Source of the DNA: Chitinophaga agrisoli
GTDB lineage: Bacteria; Bacteroidota; Bacteroidia; Chitinophagales; Chitinophagaceae
Length of the DNA: 64,000 nucleotides
NCBI RefSeq assembly: GCF_008386695.1
Contig: NZ_VUOC01000003.1
Span: 234,421-298,420 of the forward strand
Reading direction: 5' to 3'
The notes under the pieces were generated by a model. The model searched no databases, was not told the DNA's origin, and worked only from the letters and a program-made list of their open reading frames with translations. Each line of letters begins with the position of its first letter. Position 1 is the first letter of the stretch. Positions 26,481 through 34,995 of this stretch are shown here, piece after piece. The position numbers and the translations under genes are program-made.

Positions 26481-27431
26481 ATGCAACCATCAGTAAAAAT
26501 CTTTACGGGCAACAGCAACCCCGCATTAGCCGAAAAAATTGCCAAGAGATATGGCAATGGTCTTGGTAAGTTACAGATCCAGCAATTCAGCGATGGCGAG
26601 TTCCAGCCGGTATACATGGAAAGTATACGGGGGGACTATGTTTTCCTGATCCAAAGCACCAATGCTCCGGCGGATAACCTTATGGAGCTGCTGCTGATGA
26701 TAGATGCCGCCAAAAGGGCATCGGCCGGGTATATTACCGCCGTTATCCCTTATTTTGGCTTTGCCCGCCAGGACAGGAAGGATAAGCCCAGGGTGGCCAT
26801 TGCTTCCAAACTGGTAGCCAACCTGCTTACCTCTGCAGGCGCTAACAGGGTGATAACCATGGATTTACATGCGCCCCAGATCCAGGGGTTCTTTGATATC
26901 CCCGTGGATCACCTGGACAGCTCGGCAATTTTCATCCCGTATATAGAGAATCTGAAGCTGGAAAACCTTACCTTTGCGTCCCCTGATGTGGGTAGCACTA
27001 ACAGGGTAAGGGAGGTAGCATCTTATTTCAATGCGGAAATGGTGATATGTGATAAACACCGTAAACGCGCTAATGAGATAGCCTCCATGGTGGTGATAGG
27101 GGATGTGACAGATAAGGACATTGTGTTGATAGACGATATCATTGACACGGCGGGCACCCTTACCAAGGCGGCCAACCTGTTGATGGAGAAGGGAGCCAGG
27201 AGCGTACGGGCCTTCTGTACACACCCGGTATTGAGCGGTAAGGCATATGAGAATATTGAAAAGTCTATATTAAGCGAACTGGTGGTATGTGATACCATGC
27301 CTTTAAAAGGGGAGTGTTCCAAGATAAAGGTGATCAGCGTAGCAGAGCTTTTTGCGGTGGCTATCCGTAACATGTACGAGAACAAGTCTATTACCAGCCT
27401 GTTTGTACATAGCCAGCGCAGGGGGATGTAA
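26481..27431 (+). CDS. prs: Ribose-phosphate pyrophosphokinase
   Basis: Makes PRPP from ribose 5-phosphate and ATP for nucleotide, His and Trp synthesis. From the ATG at 26481 it has 316 residues, the family's usual length; the reading frame stays open for 111 bases upstream but those residues are not family-like and contain the promoter. Key segments are FGFARQDRKDKPR (ATP loop), FASPDVGSTNR and the PRPP-binding loop IVLIDDIIDTAGTLTKAA. It is followed 36 bases later by rplY. Confidence 0.96.
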   Translation: MQPSVKIFTGNSNPALAEKIAKRYGNGLGKLQIQQFSDGEFQPVYMESIRGDYVFLIQSTNAPADNLMELLLMIDAAKRASAGYITAVIPYFGFARQDRKDKPRVAIASKLVANLLTSAGANRVITMDLHAPQIQGFFDIPVDHLDSSAIFIPYIENLKLENLTFASPDVGSTNRVREVASYFNAEMVICDKHRKRANEIASMVVIGDVTDKDIVLIDDIIDTAGTLTKAANLLMEKGARSVRAFCTHPVLSGKAYENIEKSILSELVVCDTMPLKGECSKIKVISVAELFAVAIRNMYENKSITSLFVHSQRRGM

Positions 27432-27467
27432 CTAAGTATTTTATCATTTTAAATAAATGTTTAACAA

Positions 27468-28058
27468 ATGAAAACAATAACCATCGAAGGACAACTCAGG
27501 AGCGAATTCGGCAAAAAAGCCACCCGCCAACTTCGTTCTGAGGAGCAAGTGCCTTGCGTTATTTACGGGGGTGCCGAAACAGTGAGCTTCTCAGCTCCGG
27601 TTAAAGCCTTCCAGGAACTGGTGTATACACCGGATTTCCAGATCGCGGAAATTAAACTAGGCGGTAAAGTTTACCGGTGCATCCAGAAAGACAAGCAGTT
27701 TGATGTGGTGACTGATGAACTGGCACATATCGACTTCCTGGAGCTGGTGGAAGACAAAAAAGTAGTAGCTACCCTGCCGTTGAAAATGGTAGGTCAGTCC
27801 GTTGGCGTAAAAGCTGGTGGTAAACTGGTAGTGAAAATGAAAGCGCTGAAAGTTAAAGCCCTGCCTAAAGACCTGCGTGAGAACATTGAAGTGAACATCG
27901 ACAACCTGGACCTGAATGAGAACATCCGCGTGGAAGATGTAAAGGTGGAGAACGTAGAAGTACTGAACTCTCCCCGTATCCCCGTTGCTTCTGTTGTAAT
28001 GACTCGTCAGTTACGCCAGGACGAAGCAAGCGCTGAAAAAGACGCTAAGAAGAAATAA
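27468..28058 (+). CDS. rplY: 50S ribosomal protein L25/general stress protein Ctc
   Basis: Binds 5S rRNA in the large subunit. At 196 residues it is the long CTC form, with an N-terminal L25 domain (residues 1-90, starting IEGQLRSEFGKKATRQLR and VPCVIYGG) and a C-terminal beta domain (about 98-185). It ends in a charged tail AEKDAKKK. The prs-rplY-pth order is common in bacteria. A strong terminator follows. Confidence 0.95.
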   Translation: MKTITIEGQLRSEFGKKATRQLRSEEQVPCVIYGGAETVSFSAPVKAFQELVYTPDFQIAEIKLGGKVYRCIQKDKQFDVVTDELAHIDFLELVEDKKVVATLPLKMVGQSVGVKAGGKLVVKMKALKVKALPKDLRENIEVNIDNLDLNENIRVEDVKVENVEVLNSPRIPVASVVMTRQLRQDEASAEKDAKKK

Positions 28059-28083
28059 TCGCATCTGCAGATATTTTTATAGA

Positions 28084-28122
28084 ATCCCCGGTCCCGGTAA
28101 CAGGCGACCGGGGATTTTTTTT
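28084..28122 (+). terminator. Terminator after rplY
   Basis: A 10-base perfect stem, ATCCCCGGTC (28084-28093) with GACCGGGGAT (28106-28115), followed by eight T. It separates prs-rplY from pth. Confidence 0.9.
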
Positions 28123-28202
28123 AGTATCATACACCCGTATGGGCAGGCCATAGGATGTTATGCGGATTTAATTTCTATTTTTGATGATGATTTAGCAACC
28201 CA

Positions 28203-28784
28203 ATGAAATACTTAATAGCCGGTTTAGGCAATATAGGTGAAGAATACAGGCATACCCGTCATAATATAGGCTTTGACGTAGCGGATGCATTTGCAGCCAA
28301 ACATGGCGGCACATTTAAGAGCGACCGGCTAGCAGATGTGGCGGAATGCAAATGGAAGGGAAAGGTTTTTGTAGTAATAAAACCTACTACCTATATGAAC
28401 CTCAGCGGTAAAGCCGTAAAGTATTGGGTAGATAAGGAGAAAGTGCCGCTGGAGAACCTGCTGGTGGTGATGGACGAACTGGCATTGCCCCTGGAGGTGC
28501 TGCGGCTTCGCCCGGGTGGCAGTGATGCCGGGCATAACGGGCTCAAGAGTATACAGGAGCTGTTGGGTACCAATCAATACCCACGCCTGCGGTTTGGTAT
28601 AGGAAATAATTTCCCCAAAGGCCGGCAGGTGGAGTATGTGCTGGGTAGGTGGACAGAAAAGGAGGGCCCCGTGGTGCAGCAGAAGATAGATAAATCTGTG
28701 GAGATCATAGAGAGTATTGCCGCCATAGGGTTGCCCAGAACAATGAATAATTATAATAATTTGACTTTCCCTTCTGCCAGCTAA
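28203..28784 (+). CDS. pth: Peptidyl-tRNA hydrolase
   Basis: Recycles peptidyl-tRNA released during translation. The 193 residues include LIAGLGNIGEEYRHTRHNIG (with the catalytic His in TRHN), KPTTYMNLSGKAV and GGSDAGHNGLKSIQELLG. The usual GLGNPG reads GLGNIG and the Asp-Asp-Leu motif reads MDELALP; both look like clade variation. Its 3' end carries the promoter of the next gene. Confidence 0.93.
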   Translation: MKYLIAGLGNIGEEYRHTRHNIGFDVADAFAAKHGGTFKSDRLADVAECKWKGKVFVVIKPTTYMNLSGKAVKYWVDKEKVPLENLLVVMDELALPLEVLRLRPGGSDAGHNGLKSIQELLGTNQYPRLRFGIGNNFPKGRQVEYVLGRWTEKEGPVVQQKIDKSVEIIESIAAIGLPRTMNNYNNLTFPSAS

Positions 28785-28789
28785 CTTTG
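28760..28789 (+). promoter_or_regulatory. Promoter of the FAH-family gene
   Basis: TTTG at 28760-28763 and TAACTTTG at 28782-28789 with an 18-base spacer. It overlaps the last codons of pth. Confidence 0.7.
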
Positions 28790-28822
28790 CAGAAAAGGGG
28801 CCATTTTATTTAACCTTTAAAA

Positions 28823-29443
28823 ATGCGCATTATGAAGATTATTTGCGTTGGAAGAAACTATGCCGAACATGCCAAGGAACTGAAAAACGAGGTGCCAACG
28901 GAACCGGTATTATTCATGAAGCCCAAAAACGCATTATTGCAGAATAATCATCCATTCTACTATCCTGATTTTACAGATAACCTGCATTATGAGTGCGAGC
29001 TGGTGCTGCGCGTATGCAAGAATGGTAAACATATCCAGGAGAAATTCGCCGATAAATATTACAACGAAATATCAGTAGGTATTGATTTTACCGCCCGGGA
29101 CCTGCAGGATAAGCAAAAAGCCAAAGGATTACCCTGGGAGATCGCCAAATCATTTGATAACTCTGCCGTAGTGGGGAAATTTATACCGCTTACGCCGGAA
29201 ACAGATAAAAAGGATATTAATTTCTGCCTGTACAAGAATAAAGAGATCGTGCAGCAAGGCAATACCAAAGACCTGATCTTCACTTTCGATTTTCTGCTGG
29301 CCTATATATCAAAGTTCTTTACCCTTAACATAGGGGATCTTATTTTTACCGGCACCCCGGTAGGCGTAGGCCCCGTGGAAATAGGCGACAGTCTGGAAGC
29401 GTTTATTGAGAACGATAGCCTGCTGGAGTTTATGGTGAAATAG
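28823..29443 (+). CDS. Fumarylacetoacetate hydrolase-family protein
   Basis: A 206-residue single-domain FAH-fold enzyme. The metal ligands are recognisable in HYECELVLRV and the following GIDFTARDLQDKQKAKGLPWEIAKSFD region, and FTGTPVGVGPVE is the conserved end. Enzymes of this size act as acylpyruvate hydrolases, oxaloacetate decarboxylases or isomerases; the substrate cannot be chosen from sequence. A second ATG at 28832 would give MKIICVGRNYAEHAK, which is the more usual N-terminus for the family. Confidence 0.85.
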   Translation: MRIMKIICVGRNYAEHAKELKNEVPTEPVLFMKPKNALLQNNHPFYYPDFTDNLHYECELVLRVCKNGKHIQEKFADKYYNEISVGIDFTARDLQDKQKAKGLPWEIAKSFDNSAVVGKFIPLTPETDKKDINFCLYKNKEIVQQGNTKDLIFTFDFLLAYISKFFTLNIGDLIFTGTPVGVGPVEIGDSLEAFIENDSLLEFMVK

Positions 29444-29445
29444 CC

Positions 29446-29599
29446 GATGTGCGGATGTGCAAATGTGCGGATGTGCTAATGATGGCCACCGCACAAGCGC
29501 CTTGCGCTATTGATCTGGTAGCGTATAATGGAGATAGATTTAATCGTCCGCTGCATTTTCATCTGCACATCTACACATCCGCATATCAGCACATCAATC
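29446..29599. repeat. Long imperfect inverted repeat built from GATGTGC units
   Basis: The left arm (29446-29482) holds four tandem ATGTGC-containing units; the right arm (about 29560-29597) is its reverse complement at 29 of 37 positions. The loop is about 80 bases. It fills the space between the FAH gene and the convergent marR gene and touches the marR stop codon. It may act as a bidirectional terminator or be a dispersed intergenic element. Confidence 0.6.
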
Positions 29600-30032
29600 A
29601 GGGTATATTATGATAAATAACATCCAGGATCCTCGTTAACTCCAGGTAATCCCTTTCTGTAAGATCCTTCCAGCCGGTCTTACGCATCTCCAGCACCAGG
29701 GGCCTTACATCCCGGTACTTCTCCATACCGGACGCGGTGAGCTGCAGAAATACCTTACGCCGGTCGCTAACGGCGCTCTCCCGTTGTACCAGCTCCTTTT
29801 TTACCATTAACTCTATTATACGGGATACAGTAGTGATGTCTTTAGAGGTAAGACGGGCCAGCTCGTTATGGGTGATCTTCTTATGCTTGTGCAGGTTTTC
29901 CAGTAGCAGCCACTGATCCACCGTGATATCTTTCTGATGGGCATCAAAATTCTTTTGCCAGTAGTTACGGATCTTTTTAAGGGTAGCATCCAGCTTGAAA
30001 AAAGATGGATTGCTGACATAAGTATCAGGCAT
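29598..30032 (-). CDS. MarR-family transcriptional regulator
   Basis: Dimeric winged-helix regulator of 144 residues from the ATG at 30032 (MPDTYVSNPSFFK); the frame is open for 24 more codons but these are rich in Cys and Tyr and cover the operator. The DNA-binding wing region reads LLENLHKHKKITHNELARLT and ITTVSRIIELMVKKELVQRE followed by DRRKVFLQLT. It is divergent from the fused E1 gene, and a palindrome lies between them, so it probably controls that gene and itself. Confidence 0.88.
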   Translation of the reverse strand: MPDTYVSNPSFFKLDATLKKIRNYWQKNFDAHQKDITVDQWLLLENLHKHKKITHNELARLTSKDITTVSRIIELMVKKELVQRESAVSDRRKVFLQLTASGMEKYRDVRPLVLEMRKTGWKDLTERDYLELTRILDVIYHNIP

Positions 30033-30052
30033 ATTTTGTAATTTGCAGTAGC

Positions 30053-30074
30053 AATAGTTGTAGTAGCAACTATT
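30053..30074. promoter_or_regulatory. Probable MarR operator
   Basis: A perfect 8-base inverted repeat, AATAGTTG (30053-30060) and CAACTATT (30067-30074), with a 6-base TAGTAG spacer. It sits between the divergent MarR and E1 genes, 36 bases before the E1 GTG. Confidence 0.55.
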
Positions 30075-30110
30075 ATTTATCTGGAATAGCTCACACCAAA
30101 ACAATTTTAC

Positions 30111-32240
30111 GTGTTTAAAGATAATACAAGCGTTCCAACTTTAAAAACCACCATTACAGGACAGGAACGCCCCGCCAACAAGGATGCATTATTATTGAAA
30201 GCGTACCGGTTCATGTGTTTAGCCCGCCAGATGGCCGCCACTTACGACGCTAACCGGAACATATGCAAATACGTACACTCCACTTCCGCCGGCCATGAGG
30301 CCATCCAGATTGCCGCCGGTCTTCAATTACAGCCATGGGATTACGTAAGCCCGTATTACCGGGATGACAGCCTGATGCTGGCCATGGGCTTTAGCCCGGA
30401 AGAGCTGATGCTGCAGTTACTGGCCAAGGCGGATGATCCGTTTTCTGCCGGCCGCTCCTATTACTGCCATCCCAGCAGCCGGCGCGATGACCGGCCACAG
30501 ATCCCGCATCAAAGCAGCGCCACCGGTATGCAGGTGATCCCTTCTACTGGTATGGGGCAGGGGATCCGCTACCTGGAGACCAGTGAGCCCGGCCTGTTAA
30601 ACAAAGGGCCGGAAGGCGAGCTGCCGGTAGTGTTATGCTCCCTGGGCGATGGCAGTGTAACGGAAGGGGAAGTAAGCGAGGCATGGCAATGCGCCGTGTT
30701 ATGGCAGCTGCCGGTTATTTACCTGGTACAGGATAACGACTGGGGCATCTCTGCCACTGGTGCAGAAACCCGGGCCATGGACGCTTACGAGTATGCCGCC
30801 GGTTTTAAAGGAATGGAACGTATGCGGGTGGATGGCAGTGATTTTGAGAAAAGTTACCAGGCCATGCAGGCAGCCATCCATTTTGTGCGTACGGAAAGGA
30901 AACCCATCCTGGTACAGGCCCATGTACCTTTGCTGGGTCATCATACCTCCGGCGTGCGTAAGGAGTGGTACCGGACAGAAGAAGACCTGGCCGCCCATTC
31001 CCGGCGGGACCCGCTGCCGGCCTTACGGCAGCTGCTGCTGGATAAAGGCGTACGCGAGACCACCATTACAGCCATAGAGACGGAAACCAAACTGAGCGTG
31101 GCAGCCGCATTTGAGATAGCCACAGATGCGCCGGCGCCAGATCCGCAAACAGTACGGGACCATGTATTTGCCCCCGCAGCCGTAACGGAAGAAAAAGGAC
31201 AGCGCAGCCCGGCCAATGGCAGCAAGGTAGTAATGGTAGATGCCGCGTTGCATGCCGTAGAAGAGATCTTACAGCAATACCCGGAAGCCATCTTTTACGG
31301 GCAGGATGTGGGCCGCCGCCTGGGCGGCGTATTCCGCGAAGCGGCTACCCTGGCGGAGAAGTTTGGCGATCACCGCGTTTATAACACTGCTATACAGGAA
31401 GCTTATATCATAGGCGCTACAGCCGGTCTTTCTGCCGTAGGCGTAAAACCCATAGTAGAAGTACAGTTTGCAGATTATATCTATCCAGGTTTTAACCAGC
31501 TGGTAACGGAGATCTCCAAATCCTGCTACCTGAGCGCCGGCAAATACCCGGTACAGACCCTGATCCGTGTGCCGATAGGCGCTTACGGCGGCGGTGGCCC
31601 TTATCACTCCGGCAGCGTAGAAAGCACGCTGCTTACCATTAAGGGCATTAAAGTGGTATACCCTTCCAACGGGGCCGATATGAAAGGTTTGATGAAAGCC
31701 GCTTTCCTGGATCCCAACCCGGTTGTGATGCTGGAACATAAAGGGCTGTACTGGAGCAAAGTGCCAGGCACCCAGGAGGCCATGACCATAGAACCGGATA
31801 AGGACTATGTATTGCCACTGGGCAAGGGCAGGGTGGTGCAGCATGCCCATCCCAAAGATGTACAGCTGGGCAACAGCCTTTGTATCATTACCTATGGTAT
31901 GGGCGTTTACTGGGCGCTGGCAGCCGCTAAGGCATTCCCCGGCAATGTGGAGATCATAGACCTGCGCACGTTGTACCCGCTGGATGAGGCCCTGGTATTT
32001 GAAACGGTGAGCCGGCACGGCAAGTGCCTGGTACTAACGGAAGAGCAGTTGAATAACTCCTTTGCACAAGCCCTGGCGGCGCGTATACAGCAGCAGTGCT
32101 TCCGTAAGCTCGATGCCCCCGTATATACGATGGGCGCCCTGGACCTGCCGGCTGTACCCATTAACCTGGCGCTGGAAAGCGCTATGCTGCCTACGCCGGA
32201 AAAGGTGGAAGCAGCTATCCGGGATATACTGGCGTATTGA
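30111..32240 (+). CDS. Fused alpha/beta E1 component of a branched-chain 2-oxo acid dehydrogenase
   Basis: Thiamine-diphosphate-dependent E1 subunit, alpha and beta in one 709-residue chain. The alpha half (about residues 20-345) has HSTSAGHEAIQIAAG, YRDDSLMLAMG and the ThDP motif GDGSVTEGEVSEAWQ; the beta half (about 365-705) has FYGQDVGRRLGGVF, VQFADYIYPGFNQLVTE and PIGAYGGGGPYHSGSVE. The start is GTG at 30111; I see no better ATG upstream. It decarboxylates branched-chain 2-oxo acids and transfers the acyl group to an E2, which is not encoded nearby. Branched acyl-CoA from this enzyme would feed iso-fatty acid and sphingoid base synthesis. Confidence 0.88.
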   Translation: MFKDNTSVPTLKTTITGQERPANKDALLLKAYRFMCLARQMAATYDANRNICKYVHSTSAGHEAIQIAAGLQLQPWDYVSPYYRDDSLMLAMGFSPEELMLQLLAKADDPFSAGRSYYCHPSSRRDDRPQIPHQSSATGMQVIPSTGMGQGIRYLETSEPGLLNKGPEGELPVVLCSLGDGSVTEGEVSEAWQCAVLWQLPVIYLVQDNDWGISATGAETRAMDAYEYAAGFKGMERMRVDGSDFEKSYQAMQAAIHFVRTERKPILVQAHVPLLGHHTSGVRKEWYRTEEDLAAHSRRDPLPALRQLLLDKGVRETTITAIETETKLSVAAAFEIATDAPAPDPQTVRDHVFAPAAVTEEKGQRSPANGSKVVMVDAALHAVEEILQQYPEAIFYGQDVGRRLGGVFREAATLAEKFGDHRVYNTAIQEAYIIGATAGLSAVGVKPIVEVQFADYIYPGFNQLVTEISKSCYLSAGKYPVQTLIRVPIGAYGGGGPYHSGSVESTLLTIKGIKVVYPSNGADMKGLMKAAFLDPNPVVMLEHKGLYWSKVPGTQEAMTIEPDKDYVLPLGKGRVVQHAHPKDVQLGNSLCIITYGMGVYWALAAAKAFPGNVEIIDLRTLYPLDEALVFETVSRHGKCLVLTEEQLNNSFAQALAARIQQQCFRKLDAPVYTMGALDLPAVPINLALESAMLPTPEKVEAAIRDILAY

Positions 32241-32374
32241 TTGTATATGAGGGGGAAGAATGTAGCTGTCCTGCAGCTGCCTTGTATACTGACAGTGTGA
32301 TCCTTTACCATCCATGATGGCCGTTAGAAAGATGACAACTTCAATGAGCGAATAATTAACCAAAAAACTTTGCC

Positions 32375-32773
32375 ATGAAATTTGTTGTATTACTGGGCCG
32401 CATCCTGTTTTCACTGATCTTCTTGAACACCCTGATCGGGCATTTTTCCCCGCAAATGACAGGGTATGCGGCTTCCCAGGGAGTGCCTGCTCCCTCGTTC
32501 CTGGTGCCGTTTTCCGGCATTATTGCCTTTATAGGCTCGCTTAGCATTATGTTTGGCTATAAGGCCCGGCTGGGCGCCTGGCTGATCGTTATTTTCCTGA
32601 TACCGGTGTCTTTCTGGATGCATGCCTTCTGGAACATGAGCGATCCAATGCAGGCGCAGATGAATATGGCCATGTTCATGAAGAATATGTCTATGCTGGG
32701 CGGCGCATTGATCATTGCTTATTTTGGCGCAGGGCCATTGAGTGTGGATGAGAATCTGGCAAGGAAGCGGTAA
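32375..32773 (+). CDS. DoxX-family membrane protein
   Basis: A 132-residue inner-membrane protein with four hydrophobic segments and the DoxX opening FVVLLGRILFSLIFLNTLIGH. Members are linked to quinone/thiol redox metabolism in some bacteria, but none of the neighbours shows a role here. It has no close operon partner. Confidence 0.8.
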   Translation: MKFVVLLGRILFSLIFLNTLIGHFSPQMTGYAASQGVPAPSFLVPFSGIIAFIGSLSIMFGYKARLGAWLIVIFLIPVSFWMHAFWNMSDPMQAQMNMAMFMKNMSMLGGALIIAYFGAGPLSVDENLARKR

Positions 32774-32779
32774 CCTGCA

Positions 32780-33664
32780 TTATGATTTGCCTTGCTTACT
32801 GAACTTTTCCCGCTGCGCCAGGTACAATCCACCAATCACCAGGGCGGTGCCGGCAAAGGTATACGCCGTAATAGGCTCGTTCAATAACAGGAAGGAGTAT
32901 ATGAACCCGAAAATAGGGCACAGGAAGATCCAGAAAGAAGCTTTTACAGCGTCCAGTTTTACCAGGTAGAACCAAAGCTGCAAAGCAATGGTGGATACTG
33001 GTATGATCAGCCAGAACACCGCCCCCCAGAATACGAGGGTAAAATGAGAGTGTTTAAAATCAGCCGCCAGCAGGGTAAACGGCAATAACAGCAACCCACC
33101 CAGCAATACCTGCCACCCATTGATCACGATATTGGGCAGTTGCCATTCCACACGGCTATAATACACTGTGGCAACAGATACGGATACCATACCACTGAGC
33201 AGGATGGCTAAACCGCCTAAGGTAGCATGACTATCCTGCAGTAAAGGATAGGTAGCCAGGCCAACGCCCACCAGGCCCAATATCACCCCGGTAATTTCAT
33301 ACCAGCGTAGTTTTCTTTTTAACCACACCGCGGAAATAAGCATAATAAACAAGGGGCTGGTAGCCGTAGAGAGGCTGCCAATGCCGGCAGACACCTGTTT
33401 CATAGACAACACAAAACAGCCCAGGTAGATAGTAGTATTTAACAAGGAAAAGATAAGCAGGTGCCGCCACTCAGCGCCTTTAGGCACACGGTATTGTTTA
33501 TCCCTCCGGAGCACATAGGCATAACCCAGCATAAGGCTGCCGGCCAGCACGAAGCGTATATTAGCCAGTAACAGGGGATCCGTAGTATGTATGCCGAATT
33601 TAGTGGCTACCGCAGCAGACGCCCATAATGCTGCAAAAAGTAACCCGGCAAATAGTTGACGCAT
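32780..33664 (-). CDS. EamA-family (DMT superfamily) transporter
   Basis: Ten hydrophobic segments in 294 residues, in two EamA repeats (about 5-135 and 150-285). The second repeat ends CPIFGFIYSFLLLNEPITAYTFAGTALVIGGL, typical of drug/metabolite exporters. The substrate is unknown. It is convergent with doxX with 6 bases between stop codons. Confidence 0.85.
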   Translation of the reverse strand: MRQLFAGLLFAALWASAAVATKFGIHTTDPLLLANIRFVLAGSLMLGYAYVLRRDKQYRVPKGAEWRHLLIFSLLNTTIYLGCFVLSMKQVSAGIGSLSTATSPLFIMLISAVWLKRKLRWYEITGVILGLVGVGLATYPLLQDSHATLGGLAILLSGMVSVSVATVYYSRVEWQLPNIVINGWQVLLGGLLLLPFTLLAADFKHSHFTLVFWGAVFWLIIPVSTIALQLWFYLVKLDAVKASFWIFLCPIFGFIYSFLLLNEPITAYTFAGTALVIGGLYLAQREKFSKQGKS

Positions 33665-33819
33665 AAGGGGCGTTAAATTACGAATTATCAGTTACGAATT
33701 GGGTGTTCCCTGGTTATTGAAAGCAGACTGCCCACAAGTGGCAGCGTGGCGAAGCGTTGCCGCTATGCAGATTGCAGGGATGTTGGAGCCACCCATAGCC
33801 CCGGACCAGCGCTCCGTGA

Positions 33820-34995
33820 TTATATCAGCCAGTTTCTGATAGTAACCGCGCATAACCAGCTCATAATGATCACTACCAGCCATCCGGCTACCTGCATCCA
33901 TAAGGGATGCTTATATGCACCGGTAAGCCGTTTGCGGCTGCTGGCAATCAATATCACGGCCAGGGCTACCGGTAGTATAAGGCCATTGAGCGCGCCCGCC
34001 ATAATAAGCAGGCGTACCGGCTCTCCTACTACTATAAAGACGGCAGTGGAAAAAACAATAACGAAGGAGATAAACCAACGCTCCTGTTTTGCTATAAAAG
34101 GATGGAATGTTTTCAGAAAGGAAACAGAGGTATAAGCTGCGCCTACTACAGAAGTGATAGCTGCGCTCCACATGACCATCCCAAAGAAACGGTAACCTAT
34201 CTCGCCGGCGGCAAAACGGAATACGGCAGCCGGCGGGTTGCCGCTATCCAGCACCGCGCCTTGTGTAACTACCCCTAACGCCGCCAGGAATAACAGCACG
34301 CGCATAATACCTGTAATGATAATACCGCTTACCGCGCTTTTATTTACTTCCCTGATGTTACCGGGCCCGCTAATGCCCGCATCCAACAGGCGGTGTGCGC
34401 CTGCAAAGCTGATATACCCGCCCACGGTGCCGCCTACCAGCGTTACGATCGTTTTGGTATCAATAACAGCAGGCCATATACTTTGTTGCAGGGCGGATAC
34501 TACCGGCGGATGGGAGCTGATGGCCACATACATGGTAAGCAGCACCATCAGGATACCCAGCCAGCGCGCAAAATGATCCAGTGCCTTACCGGCTTCCTTA
34601 AGCCAGAAGATAAAGAGGGCAATACCGCAGCTCAGTAGTGCGCCATATATGGTGTCCATTCCGCTTAGCGCCTGGATGCCCAGGCCGCAGCCGGCAATAT
34701 TACCAATGTTAAATGCCAGGCCGCCAAGCACCACCAGCGCGGCCAGCATATAACCCAGGCCAGGCGCCAGCGCATTGGCCAGGTCCTGGGCGTGGTATTC
34801 CGTCACGGTAAGAACACGCCAGATATTAAGCTGCGCGCCTATATCCAGCAGCACGGATACCAGTATCACAAAGCCAAAGGAGGCAGTGAGCTGTTGCGTG
34901 AAAACGGTGGTTTGCGTTAAGAATCCCGGACCAATGGCGGAAGTGGCCATCAGGAAAGCAGCGCCCAGCAGGGCGGAGGATCGTTGTTTGTTCAA
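33820..34995 (-). CDS. NRAMP-fold transporter of the YcsG type (pyroglutamate operon)
   Basis: A 391-residue membrane protein with about 11 helices. The fold is that of NRAMP metal carriers, but the first-helix metal site D-P-G-N is replaced (IGPGF at 21-25) and the sixth-helix M-P-H is also missing (GGYISFAGAHRLLD). It overlaps pxpA by 4 bases and is the last gene of the operon, matching ycsG, which is next to ycsF (pxpA) in Bacillus subtilis. I infer a role in uptake of 5-oxoproline or a related compound rather than of divalent metals. Confidence 0.78.
   Translation of the reverse strand: MNKQRSSALLGAAFLMATSAIGPGFLTQTTVFTQQLTASFGFVILVSVLLDIGAQLNIWRVLTVTEYHAQDLANALAPGLGYMLAALVVLGGLAFNIGNIAGCGLGIQALSGMDTIYGALLSCGIALFIFWLKEAGKALDHFARWLGILMVLLTMYVAISSHPPVVSALQQSIWPAVIDTKTIVTLVGGTVGGYISFAGAHRLLDAGISGPGNIREVNKSAVSGIIITGIMRVLLFLAALGVVTQGAVLDSGNPPAAVFRFAAGEIGYRFFGMVMWSAAITSVVGAAYTSVSFLKTFHPFIAKQERWFISFVIVFSTAVFIVVGEPVRLLIMAGALNGLILPVALAVILIASSRKRLTGAYKHPLWMQVAGWLVVIIMSWLCAVTIRNWLI

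Noticed and set aside
31269-32018. Minus-strand frame of 249 codons inside the fused E1 gene
   Set aside because: It lies wholly within the beta half of the E1 protein, whose motifs are complete on the other strand.
33735-33765. GC-rich hairpin downstream of the NRAMP-fold gene
   Set aside because: The stem has two G-U pairs, no T tract in either direction, and no second copy in the window; I could not support it as a terminator.
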